Shown in pieces: positions 1 through 8,008 of a stretch of DNA of 35,284 nt. The position numbers and the translations under genes are program-made. Position 1 is the stretch's first letter. Each line of letters starts with the position of its first letter. This DNA comes from Marivirga sp. GTDB taxonomy: Bacteria; Bacteroidota; Bacteroidia; Cytophagales; Cyclobacteriaceae. Below the pieces are notes generated by a model that saw only the letters and a program-made list of their open reading frames with translations, was not told the origin of the DNA and did no database searches. The DNA is taken from the NCBI RefSeq assembly GCF_024636815.1, contig NZ_JAGXGF010000140.1:1-35284 (forward strand). Direction: 5' to 3'.

Positions 1-69
1 AATAGGGATATTTTTGATACCGCTTCTGATGGCTTAGAGTTGGCTACAGATGTGAAAATAGAATTTTAG
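1..69 (+). CDS. 3' end of an unidentified gene (partial)
   Basis: The first 69 bases read as 22 codons ending in TAG, giving a tail that finishes DGLELATDVKIEF. The rest of the gene lies outside the window. The alternating polar/hydrophobic ending looks like a final beta strand, as in YceI-type lipocalin-like proteins or outer-membrane barrels, but this is too little to name a family. A strong hairpin terminator follows within 20 bases, which supports a real gene end here. Confidence 0.5.
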   Translation, partial: NRDIFDTASDGLELATDVKIEF

Positions 70-87
70 TATATTTGCTAATCTTTA

Positions 88-125
88 AAAGAAAGGGAAT
101 TTCACGCTTCCCTTTCTTTTTTTTC
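88..125 (+). terminator. Rho-independent terminator
   Basis: A 12-bp stem (88-99 with 108-119, core GAAAGGGAA/TTCCCTTTC) with an 8-nt loop is followed by a run of T. It closes the gene that ends at base 69. Confidence 0.85.
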
Positions 126-151
126 TATTAGCGTATCCTGTGCGTACTTTA

Positions 152-198
152 CTAGTCATCAGCGCACGTTGCGTAGCAAAATGCGTGCTTCGTAGTTG
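152..198. repeat. Small REP-like inverted repeat
   Basis: Between the terminator and lgt there is a short GC-richer stretch with GCACG and CGTGC facing each other across about 16 bases, and TGCG repeated. It looks like a degenerate intergenic palindromic repeat of the kind scattered in Bacteroidota genomes. No gene is seen in it. Confidence 0.3.
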
Positions 199-217
199 TA
201 ATATCGAATTTACAAAA

Positions 218-1033
218 TCATAATAATGCCCCCTTCTTTTTAACCCCCAAATAAATAAACACAAAGCCTAAAATGACATAAGGAATACTCAGCCATTGCC
301 CCATGTTGAGGGTCATATTGGCTTCGAATGCAGATTGGTCTGCTTTTACGAATTCTAAAAAAAAACAAGCAGTGAACATTAAAACCAGCATAAGTCCAAA
401 TACAAATCCTTTTTGGAATTTTTGTTTTTTATCTAGCCAAAATAGAATTCCGAATATCACCAAATAGGAGAGGGCTTCATATAATTGAGCTGGGTGACGA
501 GGAATATTATCAATATGCTTAAAGATAAAAGCCCAACTCACATTAGTGGCATTTCCAACAATTTCTGAATTCATTAAATTACCCAACCGAATGCAAGTGG
601 CAGCTAAAGGTATTACTAAAGCGATGGTATCCAAAATCCAGATTTTTGAGATTTTTTCTCGCCAGGCAAAAATTAAAAGAGCTATAATAACACCCACTCC
701 CCCTCCATGGCTTGCCAGTCCATGGTAGCCAATAAATTCAAATGATGGAGAAAACCTGAATGGAAGCAGAATTTCCAGCAAATGGTTTTGGTAGTAATCC
801 CAATCGTAAAAAATGCAATGCCCAAGTCGCGCACCGACAATGGTTCCTACTACCAAATAAACTGCGAGGTTATCGAGTAATTTTGTATTGACATTATCTC
901 TTTTGAAACGCCATTTTACAAACTGGTAGCCTAAGACAAAGCCTAAACCGAAGAGTATTGAATACCATCGCAATTGGTAAAAGCCAAAATCTATTAAAGT
1001 TCCATCGGGGTTCCAGATGATGTAGTTGAGCAT
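218..1033 (-). CDS. lgt: Prolipoprotein diacylglyceryl transferase
   Basis: Lgt moves a diacylglyceryl group from phosphatidylglycerol to the lipobox cysteine of prolipoproteins in the inner membrane, the first step of lipoprotein maturation. The 271-residue protein is of usual length and highly hydrophobic, with about seven membrane segments. The family signature is present: YHGLASHGGG at about 103-112, with the conserved His-Gly, then RLGNLMNSE at 149-157 and HPAQLYEA at 180-187. The start MLNYIIWNPDG fits the family. The stop codon of the upstream Lrp-type gene directly abuts this ATG, so the two are probably cotranscribed. Lipoproteins encoded later in this window (the SusD-like, lipocalin-like and haloperoxidase-like proteins) would be its clients. 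Confidence 0.96.
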   Translation of the reverse strand: MLNYIIWNPDGTLIDFGFYQLRWYSILFGLGFVLGYQFVKWRFKRDNVNTKLLDNLAVYLVVGTIVGARLGHCIFYDWDYYQNHLLEILLPFRFSPSFEFIGYHGLASHGGGVGVIIALLIFAWREKISKIWILDTIALVIPLAATCIRLGNLMNSEIVGNATNVSWAFIFKHIDNIPRHPAQLYEALSYLVIFGILFWLDKKQKFQKGFVFGLMLVLMFTACFFLEFVKADQSAFEANMTLNMGQWLSIPYVILGFVFIYLGVKKKGALL

Positions 1034-1510
1034 TTATTTTTTATTTAGTTGAACCTGTCTATTAATACTTTCCTCCAAAGATATAAAAGTCTCTGTTCTT
1101 TCAATTCCTTCTATGGGTTGAATAAAGTCGTGAAGTATATTTTTAAGGTGATTGGTGTCTCTGCAAACGATTTTTACAAACATAGAATAAGCTCCTGTGG
1201 TATAATGGCAATCCACTATTTCTGGAATGGCTTTTAATGCGGCCACCACATCATCATATAAAGAGCTTTTTTGAAGGTAGACTCCCAAAAATGCTGTTAC
1301 ATCCAGGCCTAGTTTGGATAAATCCACCTGCAGCTGCGAGTTTTTAATCAAACCTAACTTTTCCATTTTCCGCATCCTAACATGGACAGTGCCGGGCGAT
1401 ACAAAGACTTCCTCGGCTACTTCGGTGAAAGGTCTGCGAGCATCCTGCATGAGGATATTTAATATGGCTAAATCGGTATTATCAAGTTGATAATTTTCCA
1501 TGTATATCAA
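1034..1510 (-). CDS. Lrp/AsnC family transcriptional regulator
   Basis: A 158-residue protein with the two-domain plan of the feast/famine regulators: an N-terminal winged helix-turn-helix (LDNTDLAILNILMQDARRPFTEVAEEV, then the recognition helix around VSPGTVHVRMRKMEKLGLI), a linker, and a C-terminal alpha-beta RAM ligand-binding domain (VDCHYTTGAYSMFVKIVC, typical of the G-D-Y-like ligand turn). Such proteins form octamers or dimers and bind DNA in response to amino acids. A second possible start, ATG at 1501 (MENYQLDNTD), matches most family members better than the one at 1510. Its stop touches the lgt start with no gap. The target is not deducible from the sequence. Confidence 0.9.
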   Translation of the reverse strand: MIYMENYQLDNTDLAILNILMQDARRPFTEVAEEVFVSPGTVHVRMRKMEKLGLIKNSQLQVDLSKLGLDVTAFLGVYLQKSSLYDDVVAALKAIPEIVDCHYTTGAYSMFVKIVCRDTNHLKNILHDFIQPIEGIERTETFISLEESINRQVQLNKK

Positions 1511-1613
1511 TAATATAAATTATTAAAAAAGTAATTTAAGATAGGTAAAATTACGAATACTGTATTTATAATCAAATAATATTAAATAATATTTAATGTA
1601 TTGATGTTTTTAT

Positions 1614-1621
1614 TACCTTTG
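1614..1621 (+). promoter_or_regulatory. Candidate promoter -7 element for the tRNA-like RNAs
   Basis: TACCTTTG matches the Bacteroidota -7 consensus TAnnTTTG exactly and lies 41 bases before the first tRNA-like RNA. A TTTA at 1592-1595 is a plausible weak -33 (spacing 18). The predicted transcript would carry a leader of about 33 nt needing 5' processing, as tRNA precursors do. Confidence 0.5.
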
Positions 1622-1661
1622 AAATATCAGAAAGGCAAAAAGTGCTGGATTGATTAAATAT

Positions 1662-1815
1662 TGTAAGGTGATGGAATTGGCAAACATGCCCTCCTATCTC
1701 GGGGGTGGAGAATAGGGATAAAGCGCAGGTATCCCACGATAAATTACTTAGTAGTAGTTTATCGTGGAAATTGTAGCCTAACTGCTCTTTGGAGGTTCGA
1801 ATCCTCCCTTTACAG
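1662..1815 (+). ncRNA. tRNA-like RNA with a very large variable domain, copy 1
   Basis: The ends fold as a tRNA. Acceptor TGTAAGG (1662-1668) pairs with CTTTACA (1808-1814), followed by discriminator G. TG at 8-9 leads into a Leu-type D arm (ATG 1671-1673 with CAT 1685-1687, loop containing TTGG), and the T arm is GGAGG-TTCGAAT-CCTCC (1791-1807). The anticodon-like arm is CCCTC (1689-1693) with GGGGG (1701-1705), loop CTATCTC, so the nominal anticodon would be ATC with an atypical pyrimidine at 37. Between this arm and the T stem lie 85 nt instead of the usual 4-20. They can form GGGATA/TATCCC (1715-1720, 1730-1735) stacked on ACGATAAA/TTTATCGT (1736-1743, 1758-1765). No CCA is encoded. A decoding role is doubtful; it could be a regulatory or tRNA-mimic RNA, or a tRNA-Leu derivative. 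Confidence 0.7.
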
Positions 1816-1876
1816 CTTGAGTTTAAAGAAAATAGCAAAGAAGAGCTTTGCGAAGATTGAAACAATGATTAGAAGA

Positions 1877-1909
1877 AAAGCCCTGAATCATTTTGATGAG
1901 GGGTTTTTT
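1877..1909 (+). terminator. Terminator between the two tRNA-like RNAs
   Basis: CCCT (1881-1884) pairs with AGGG (1899-1902), with an inner ATCA/TGAT pairing, followed by six T. It would end the transcript of the first tRNA-like RNA, so the second copy needs read-through or its own unseen promoter. Confidence 0.65.
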
Positions 1910-1925
1910 AAGTCATCATTAACCT

Positions 1926-2079
1926 TGTAAGGTGATGGAATTGGCAAACATGCCCTCCTATCTCGGGGGTGGAGAATAGGGATAAAGCGCAGGTATCCCA
2001 CGATAAATTGCTTAGTAGTAGTTTATCGTGGAAACTGTAGCCTAACTGCTCCTTGGAGGTTCGAATCCCCCCCTTACAG
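1926..2079 (+). ncRNA. tRNA-like RNA with a very large variable domain, copy 2
   Basis: Same length (154 nt) as copy 1 and offset by 264 bases, with only five substitutions. Three fall in predicted loops or linkers (2010, 2035, 2052). One in the acceptor (2073, T to C) turns a G-U pair into G-C, giving a fully Watson-Crick TGTAAGG/CCTTACA stem. One in the T stem (2069) creates an A-C mismatch in GGAGG/CCCCC. The D arm, anticodon-like arm and the stacked variable-domain hairpins are identical. No TAnnTTTG element is visible just upstream; it sits 17 bases after the terminator of copy 1. Confidence 0.7.
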
Positions 2080-2093
2080 CTAATTATATATAG

Positions 2094-2190
2094 GGCTTGC
2101 TTAAAATAGTTATTACTCGAAATATTATCATTATATCATTTGACTTGATAATTATTCGATAATAGATTGTCAGCAGGTGCAAGCCTTTTT
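2094..2190 (+). terminator. Long composite hairpin ending in a T run
   Basis: GGCTTGC (2094-2100) pairs with GCAAGCC (2179-2185), followed by five T. Inside, TCGAA/TTCGA (2117-2121, 2155-2159) and ATTATCA/TGATAAT (2124-2130, 2146-2152) pair as well. It starts 15 bases after the second tRNA-like RNA and would serve as its terminator. The size, about 97 nt, is large for a terminator, so a structured RNA in its own right is possible. Confidence 0.5.
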
Positions 2191-2221
2191 AAGGTAAAAG
2201 ACCATGCTGTTTAAGCAGGCT

Positions 2222-2485
2222 CTATCTATAAAGATAAATTCCATTAAAATTAGATTTGCTCATCTTGCAAGTCTGCACTCCTTGGGCAATAAAGTTGAAT
2301 AAAATTTCTTTAGCAGTATCTATTTCACAAAATTGATAGACTATTTCCTCCTGCACTTCTAATCTTGAAATTCTTTCCAAAGAGGCTATTCCTATTTTCC
2401 ATTCATGAAAAGGGGCTTTACTTAATTCTATTTGGTTGCTGAATTTTTCGATGATGTTGGTTTTGTCCACAGTGATTGTATGCAT
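2222..2485 (-). CDS. Small protein of unknown function (87 aa)
   Basis: The family is not recognised with certainty. The protein is short and soluble with no signal peptide. The pattern of a WKIGIAS stretch (29-35), an acidic helix with DTAKEILFNFIAQGV (57-71) and a C-terminal basic tyrosine (YLYR) recalls small GIY-YIG-fold relatives common in Bacteroidota, but the GIY and YIG motifs and a clear catalytic Arg/Glu pair are not seen, so this is only a suggestion. It lies between the tRNA-like RNAs (opposite strand) and clpC, with about 430 bases of non-coding sequence upstream. Codon use looks like the neighbours. Confidence 0.55.
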   Translation of the reverse strand: MHTITVDKTNIIEKFSNQIELSKAPFHEWKIGIASLERISRLEVQEEIVYQFCEIDTAKEILFNFIAQGVQTCKMSKSNFNGIYLYR

Positions 2486-2900
2486 GATTTGATGATTTTA
2501 TTTACGTAAATCTCGCTTAAATCCGTTTTAATTCAAATTGTTTCTATATTTTATCGTTTAAGTGCAATATTTAGACTATCAGTGTAACTAATGAAAGGAT
2601 GTATAAAGTGATTTACAGATGTAAGTTTTAGTGGTTTTAAAGGGTTTAAGTTATTCTATATTTCAATCGAAGATTAAAATCGTAAGATCCCATTCTTCAA
2701 AGGGATGACGCACGGAAGACTTTATAGTGCTAAAAGTAGACAGATAATATCGATTAGAACTCTTCTGTTGCGCTCTATTGTAGTCTAATAAATTAGAACG
2801 TACGGGACTGGCTATCCCTACATAGGCAGTGGTCTTTTCTATTGAAACTTTGTTTCAATGTTTTGTGAATAGCATTAGCTAAAAAAATATCAGACAAAAA
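2486..2900. other. Gene-poor stretch with a possible coding remnant
   Basis: No complete gene is seen. On the minus strand an open frame of about 63 codons runs from 2853 to a stop at 2663 (reading through YVGIASPVRS and later HPFEEWDLTI), but it has no ATG, GTG or TTG start and is bounded upstream by a stop. It may be a decayed gene fragment. The rest is AT-rich. Confidence 0.3.
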
Positions 2901-2928
2901 AAAAGAGGCTGATTAATCAGCCTCTTTT
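2901..2928 (-). terminator. clpC terminator overlapping its stop codon
   Basis: A perfect 28-bp palindrome (AAAAGAGGCTGATT and its complement) is flanked by A and T runs, so it can terminate in either direction. The clpC stop codon TAA (2915-2913) sits at its centre: the last codons GAG-GCT-GAT form one arm of the hairpin. Confidence 0.85.
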
Positions 2929-5510
2929 TTGTTTTCTTGGTTAGTGTCCTCTTTATCTTGGTCTTTTTTACTCTTCTTATCTTCCTTCTTCTTTTTCTTC
3001 GACTTGATAAAGAGTGTTTCACTTTTTCCATCATGATCTGCTATGATGGATTCACCAATTTTTATGTTTTCATTTAAGATTTCTTCAGCTACTAAATCTT
3101 CCAAATATTTTTGGATAGCTCTGTTCAATGGTCTTGCGCCATATTGCTGGTCATATCCTTTCTTCGATAAGAAATCTTTAGCGGCATCTGTTAAATCGAT
3201 ATCATAACCCAAAGACAACATTCTGTCAAAGACTTTCTTCAATGAGATGTCAATGATTTTGTGTAAATGTTCTCTTTCCAAATGATTAAATACGATTACA
3301 TCATCCAGCCTATTCAAAAACTCAGGACTGAAAGCTTTTTTCAGTGCATTTTGAATAGTGGATTTCATTACCTCATTGGAGTTATCTGATTTGGCGCTAT
3401 TTGCGAAACCAATTCCTGCACCAAAATCTTTCAAGTCACGAACGCCAATGTTGGAAGTCATGATAATGATGGTATTTCTAAAATCAACTCTTCTTCCGAG
3501 TCCATCTGTTAGGATACCGTCATCCAGTACTTGTAATAATAAATTGAATACATCAGGGTGAGCTTTTTCAATCTCATCCAAAAGAACCACCGAATAAGGC
3601 TTTCTTCTTACTTTTTCAGTAAGCTGACCACCTTCTTCATAACCAACATAGCCTGGAGGCGCTCCTACCAATCTTGATACGGAGAATTTTTCCATATATT
3701 CACTCATATCAATTCTGATAAGTGCATCTTCCTTATCGAATAAATAAGTAGAAAGAACTTTTGCCAGCTCAGTTTTACCTACACCAGTCGGGCCTAAAAA
3801 AACAAATGAACCAATCGGTTTTTTCGGATCTTTTAAACCAATTCTTGTTCTTTGAATGGCTTTAGATAGTTTTCCAATTGCTTCATCTTGGCCAATAACT
3901 TGCTTTTTCAAATCATCACCCATTCCCTTGAGCTTCGCACTTTCATTTTGTGCTACTCGCTTGGTAGGAACACCTGTCATCATGGCGATAACTTCCGCAA
4001 CATTATCTTCAGATACAGTATATCGCTTAGCTTTAGTGTCTTCCTCCCATTTTCTTTTCTCGGTCTCGAGCTCATCAATAAGTTTTTTCTCAGTATCTCT
4101 AAGACGAGCGGCTTCTTCGTATTTCTGACTCCGAACTACTTGATTTTTTTCTTTCTTGATGTCTTCAATAGAAGCCTCTAACTTTACAATGGCGTCAGGA
4201 ACATGAATATTGTTCATGTGAACTCTTGCGCCTGCTTCATCCATTACATCAATGGCTTTATCAGGCAAAAATCTATCGGAAATATATCGATCACTTAATT
4301 TTACACATGATGCAATCGCTTCATCAGTAAAGTTAACATTGTGATGTTCTTCATATTTATCCTTGATGTTCATTAAGATTTCTCTCGTTTCTTCAGGAGT
4401 GGTAGCATCTACCATTACCATTTGGAAACGTCTTGCTAATGCACCATCTTTTTCAATGTATTGACGATACTCATCTAGAGTAGTAGCACCAATACATTGA
4501 ATTTCACCCCTTGCTAATGCGGGTTTGAACATATTACTGGCATCCAAAGAACCTGAAGCGCCACCTGCACCTACTATGGTGTGTAACTCATCAATGAATA
4601 AGATCACATTTGGAGATTTCTCCAACTCATTCATTACGGCTTTCATTCTTTCTTCGAACTGACCTCTGTATTTTGTTCCAGCTACTAAAGAAGCCAAATC
4701 CAAAGTCACTACTCTTTTACCAAAGAGAACTCTTGAAACTTTTCTTTGAACAATTCTTAAAGCTAAACCTTCAGCTATGGCAGTTTTACCAACGCCTGGT
4801 TCACCAATTAAGATTGGATTATTTTTCTTTCTTCTGGAAAGAATTTGAGCAACTCGCTCAATTTCTTTTTCACGACCTACGATTGGATCTAACTTGTCTT
4901 CTTCAGCCATTTTGGTCAAATCGCGTCCGAAGTTATCTAAAACAGGTGTCTTAGATTTTTCGCTAGTTTTAGATCCTCCTGAACTAGAGCCTGTTTCTCT
5001 GGAGCCACTACCTCCAAATATTTTTCCGGAATCCTCATCACCATCTTCAGTATCAGAAGATGCCATAGGATTCTGGGTTTGATATTCTAAAAGTTCTTTT
5101 ATAACATCATAGTTTACATCAAATTTCTCCATTACCTGAGAAGCGATATTGTCTTCATCTCTCAATATGGATAATAATAAATGTTCAGTTCCGATTAATT
5201 GACTTTTAAAAATTTTAGCTTCCAAATAAGTGATTTTCAATACTTTTTCGGACTGCTTTGTCAACGGTATATTGGCCAGATTTTTTACGTTATTCGTAGC
5301 GGTTCCTCTTGTACTTCGTTCTAATTCCCCTCGAAGTTCATCGAGCGAAACGCCAAGCTTTTTCAAAAGACTGATTGCTACGCCTTCCCCTTCTCTTACC
5401 ATACCTAATAGTAGGTGCTCTGTACCAATATAGTCATGGCCTAATCTAAGTGCCTCTTCACGGCTCAAAGAAATTACCTCTTTAACTCTGTTTGAAAATT
5501 TTGCTTCCAT
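2913..5510 (-). CDS. clpC: ATP-dependent Clp protease ATP-binding subunit ClpC
   Basis: ClpC is a Hsp100 unfoldase that feeds proteins to ClpP in the cytoplasm. The 865 residues show the full class I plan: two N-terminal Clp-N repeats (about 3-142), a glycine/serine-rich linker, AAA+ domain 1 with Walker [10 protein letters not shown] (236-244) and Walker [10 protein letters not shown] (302-310), a UVR/M-domain coiled coil with [11 protein letters not shown] (462-472), AAA+ domain 2 with Walker A GPTGVGKT (573-580) and the C-terminal D2-small domain. After about residue 825 there is a strongly charged Lys/Asp/Glu tail, common in Bacteroidota ClpC proteins. The UVR region separates it from ClpB and ClpA. 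clpP is not in the window. A hairpin with a UUCG loop lies in the 5' region. Confidence 0.96.
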   Translation of the reverse strand: MEAKFSNRVKEVISLSREEALRLGHDYIGTEHLLLGMVREGEGVAISLLKKLGVSLDELRGELERSTRGTATNNVKNLANIPLTKQSEKVLKITYLEAKIFKSQLIGTEHLLLSILRDEDNIASQVMEKFDVNYDVIKELLEYQTQNPMASSDTEDGDEDSGKIFGGSGSRETGSSSGGSKTSEKSKTPVLDNFGRDLTKMAEEDKLDPIVGREKEIERVAQILSRRKKNNPILIGEPGVGKTAIAEGLALRIVQRKVSRVLFGKRVVTLDLASLVAGTKYRGQFEERMKAVMNELEKSPNVILFIDELHTIVGAGGASGSLDASNMFKPALARGEIQCIGATTLDEYRQYIEKDGALARRFQMVMVDATTPEETREILMNIKDKYEEHHNVNFTDEAIASCVKLSDRYISDRFLPDKAIDVMDEAGARVHMNNIHVPDAIVKLEASIEDIKKEKNQVVRSQKYEEAARLRDTEKKLIDELETEKRKWEEDTKAKRYTVSEDNVAEVIAMMTGVPTKRVAQNESAKLKGMGDDLKKQVIGQDEAIGKLSKAIQRTRIGLKDPKKPIGSFVFLGPTGVGKTELAKVLSTYLFDKEDALIRIDMSEYMEKFSVSRLVGAPPGYVGYEEGGQLTEKVRRKPYSVVLLDEIEKAHPDVFNLLLQVLDDGILTDGLGRRVDFRNTIIIMTSNIGVRDLKDFGAGIGFANSAKSDNSNEVMKSTIQNALKKAFSPEFLNRLDDVIVFNHLEREHLHKIIDISLKKVFDRMLSLGYDIDLTDAAKDFLSKKGYDQQYGARPLNRAIQKYLEDLVAEEILNENIKIGESIIADHDGKSETLFIKSKKKKKEDKKSKKDQDKEDTNQENKKEAD

Positions 5511-5537
5511 ATGCTTACTGCTCGATATTCTAAATAA

Positions 5538-5551
5538 ATGCCCGAAGGCAT
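5538..5551 (-). terminator. UUCG-tetraloop hairpin between the WbqC-family gene and clpC
   Basis: On the minus strand ATGCC-TTCG-GGCAT forms a C(UUCG)G-closed hairpin followed by TTTATTT. It lies 28 bases before the clpC ATG. It may be a weak terminator for the upstream gene or a stabilising element in the clpC 5' UTR. Confidence 0.45.
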
Positions 5552-5600
5552 ATTTAAATGTAACTATTATAAAAACTAAATAAAAAACCTAAGGTTTAAT

Positions 5601-6230
5601 TTATTTAAAAATTGATTGCTGAATGACAGTTTTTGCATTCGGTCCTTCGTTCATCAACAAATCTATAACACTTAAGTTCGGTTCAAAATTGTTGCCAAAA
5701 CTTTGACCGTATGGTGTAGGTTTATAAAAAAGATTTAAATAATCATCTTTTTTAGGATGTATTAACGATCTGGCATCCATAACGTTTCCCGAAATGTTTT
5801 TTTCATAACTGACGGTTTCAGTTATTATTATCTTTTGCCCTGTTATTTTAAGACAGATTGTCAGTAAATCTAAATTTAAGTCCCACATATAATCATATTC
5901 TTTATCATATATAGGCTTGAATTCATCTGCAAAGAACTCGAAAAAAGGTGATTTACCATAGCAAGTTTGAATGCTTCGCCAATGTTTCTTGCTCCAGTTT
6001 TGGCTATTATCTATTTTTATATCTTTTGTTTTTATCTTTTTATTAGCACCCAGGAGCGGAACAGTCAAAATTTCTATCTGCTGAGAAGATAATAAATGAC
6101 ATCTATTTCTATAAGTTTGTTTTTCGAAAAACTCATTCGCTTCCAATATCACCTCCTCTTTTCCTTCAAGGCTTGAAAAAAATGCTATTGAAGGTAAATA
6201 CTGTAATTCTATTACTATGGATTTATGCAT
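5601..6230 (-). CDS. WbqC-like family protein
   Basis: A 209-residue protein that fits the WbqC family: it opens with a YLPSIAFF motif (12-19), followed by ILEANEFFEKQTYRNRCHL (28-46), a strand LTVPLLG (55-61, numbering approximate), an NWSKKHWRSIQTCYGKSPFFEFF stretch and a late LNLDLL. The conserved NRC and W..H residues are visible. The family is found in polysaccharide and envelope loci; a role in glycine or thioester transfer to sugars has been suggested for relatives, but the function is not settled. No signal peptide. It is 22 bases downstream of the YciO-type gene on the same strand and could be cotranscribed with it. Confidence 0.8.
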   Translation of the reverse strand: MHKSIVIELQYLPSIAFFSSLEGKEEVILEANEFFEKQTYRNRCHLLSSQQIEILTVPLLGANKKIKTKDIKIDNSQNWSKKHWRSIQTCYGKSPFFEFFADEFKPIYDKEYDYMWDLNLDLLTICLKITGQKIIITETVSYEKNISGNVMDARSLIHPKKDDYLNLFYKPTPYGQSFGNNFEPNLSVIDLLMNEGPNAKTVIQQSIFK

Positions 6231-6252
6231 TTAAAAATTAATTCCTCGAAAA

Positions 6253-6882
6253 TTATAAAATGATTTTGCCCAGTCCTTCTCTAACGATTTCCGCAGGCTC
6301 TTTAGTGCAATCTATCACGGTAGAAGGACTGTTGTTGCCATAGCCTCCATCGATCACCACATCCACCAAGTTTTTGAAAGATTCATAGATTTCCTCTGGG
6401 TCGGTAGGATATTCCACTATGTCATCATCCTCTTTAATTGAAGTAGTAATTAGCGGATTCCCTAAAGCTTTTACAATAGCAATAGGGATATTATTATTTG
6501 GAATCCGGATCCCTACCGTTTTTTTGTTGGCATTAACAATTTTCGGAACATTGCTATTGGCTGGCAATATAAATGTAAAGGGACCGGGTAAATTTTTCTT
6601 CATCAACTTAAAGGTTGGAGTCGAAAGGTTTTTCACATAATCAGATATGTGGCTCATGTCCTCACAAATAAAGGATAAATTGATTTTACCAGGCTTAATG
6701 CCTTTTACCCAACAAAGTTTATCGATTGCTTTGCGATTGGTTAAATCACATCCTAAACCATATATAGTATCAGTTGGATATATTATAACTGCCCCATCTT
6801 TTAAAAGATCAACTATCTGTTGGATTTTCCTTGGGTCAGGATTTTCTTCGAATAATTTGATTAATTCAGCTGCCATACACAA
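6253..6882 (-). CDS. Sua5/YciO/YrdC family protein, YciO-type threonylcarbamoyl-AMP synthase-like
   Basis: The 209 residues carry the YrdC fold signature [16 protein letters not shown] (31-46). Relatives (TsaC/Sua5) make L-threonylcarbamoyl-AMP from threonine, bicarbonate and ATP for the t6A37 modification of tRNAs. The segment [16 protein letters not shown] and the following [11 protein letters not shown] fit the YciO branch rather than TsaC proper; YciO proteins may have weak or different activity. There is no Sua5 C-terminal domain. A second start, ATG at 6876 (MAAELIK), is as good as the one at 6882. It faces mltG across an 88-bp divergent promoter region and is followed by the WbqC-like gene. 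Confidence 0.9.
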   Translation of the reverse strand: MCMAAELIKLFEENPDPRKIQQIVDLLKDGAVIIYPTDTIYGLGCDLTNRKAIDKLCWVKGIKPGKINLSFICEDMSHISDYVKNLSTPTFKLMKKNLPGPFTFILPANSNVPKIVNANKKTVGIRIPNNNIPIAIVKALGNPLITTSIKEDDDIVEYPTDPEEIYESFKNLVDVVIDGGYGNNSPSTVIDCTKEPAEIVREGLGKIIL

Positions 6883-6933
6883 TATTAATCAATTTGAAAT
6901 TAAATAGAATAGTTCAAGCCCAAACAAAATCCT

Positions 6934-6941
6934 TAAATTTG
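6934..6941 (+). promoter_or_regulatory. Candidate -7 element of the mltG operon
   Basis: TAAATTTG matches TAnnTTTG exactly, 29 bases before the mltG ATG. No good -33 TTTG is visible, so this is tentative. Confidence 0.45.
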
Positions 6942-6970
6942 TATTTTAAATTTAGTCAATAGTAAAGTAT

Positions 6971-8005
6971 ATGAAGACAAATAAATTTCTAATAGGGTTT
7001 GTGATTGTATTTTCAATCTTAATAACTTCCTTCGTTTTTTATTTTTATCAGGTCTTTTTCTCTGAAAATATTTTAGTGGAAAAAGGAGATGAAGTAATTT
7101 TGATAGAAGAGGATATGGATTTTCAGGATTTGCAAGATATTGTTTATGATAGAGCAATAGTAAACGATATGCTTTCCTTCAGTTTTGTAGCAAAACTTTT
7201 GGATTACCAAGAAAACATGAAGCCTGGTCTGTATTTGATGAAAAAAGATATGACTAATCTTCAAGCGGTTAGAATGTTGAGAGCTGGAGAGCAAATCCCG
7301 ACTACCACTACTTTTAATAATGTTCGCCTAAAGCCTGATTTGGCTGGTAAAATCACCGATAATCTGCAAGCAGATTCAGTTGAATTTTTAAAGCTTTTGA
7401 ATAATGATTCTTTGATAAGTGCTTATGGGTTTACCCAAGAGAATATCCTCAGTATGTTTATTCCAAATACCTATGAGGTATATTATACCATTTCTGAGCA
7501 GCATTTATTTGATAAAATGTTTGCAGAATATCAAAGATTTTGGAATGATGAAAGAAAACGAAAAGCTGAAGCGCTCGGACTTTCTCCAACAGAGGTAAGT
7601 TCCTTGGCATCCATAGTGCAAGCGGAAAGTGTGCAATCGGATGAAAGACCTAAAATCGCTGAGGTTTATTTGAATAGATTGGAAAGAAATATGAGGTTAC
7701 AAGCAGACCCGGCTTTGGTTTATGCAATAGGGGACTTTACCATCAAAAGAGTATTGAATGTCCATAAAGAGGTTGAATCGCCTTATAATTTATATAAATA
7801 CAAAGGCTTGCCTCCTGGTCCGATAAATTTACCTGAAATTGAATCAATAGATGCAGTTTTAAATCCCGATGAACATAACTATATCTATTTCTGTGCAAAG
7901 CCAGATTTCTCAGGATACCATGCTTTTGCAACTAATTTAAGGCAGCATAATAATAATGCAAGAGCCTATCAAAATGCTTTAAATCGCTCAAATATTTACA
8001 AATAG
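6971..8005 (+). CDS. mltG: Endolytic murein transglycosylase MltG
   Basis: MltG cleaves nascent peptidoglycan glycan strands and is thought to set their length, acting at the outer face of the inner membrane. The 344-residue protein has a single N-terminal membrane anchor (about 7-28), a LysM-like region, and the YceG catalytic domain. FIPNTYEVYY (163-172) and SIVQAES with the expected catalytic Glu219 are visible, as are RLQADPALVYA and LPPGPINLPEI, all family hallmarks. Length and start are normal. The thioesterase gene begins 3 bases after its stop, so they form an operon. Confidence 0.96.
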   Translation: MKTNKFLIGFVIVFSILITSFVFYFYQVFFSENILVEKGDEVILIEEDMDFQDLQDIVYDRAIVNDMLSFSFVAKLLDYQENMKPGLYLMKKDMTNLQAVRMLRAGEQIPTTTTFNNVRLKPDLAGKITDNLQADSVEFLKLLNNDSLISAYGFTQENILSMFIPNTYEVYYTISEQHLFDKMFAEYQRFWNDERKRKAEALGLSPTEVSSLASIVQAESVQSDERPKIAEVYLNRLERNMRLQADPALVYAIGDFTIKRVLNVHKEVESPYNLYKYKGLPPGPINLPEIESIDAVLNPDEHNYIYFCAKPDFSGYHAFATNLRQHNNNARAYQNALNRSNIYK

Positions 8006-8008
8006 TAT

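Noticed and set aside
1593-1865. Minus-strand open frame of 90 codons
   Set aside because: It lies antisense across the first tRNA-like RNA and has no family resemblance; the RNA explains the conservation.
1662-2079. tmRNA or self-splicing group I intron in tRNA-Leu
   Set aside because: tmRNA lacks a Leu-type D arm and is about twice as long. A group I intron needs over 200 nt and core motifs that are not seen; no complement of the CCCTC strand lies after the insert.
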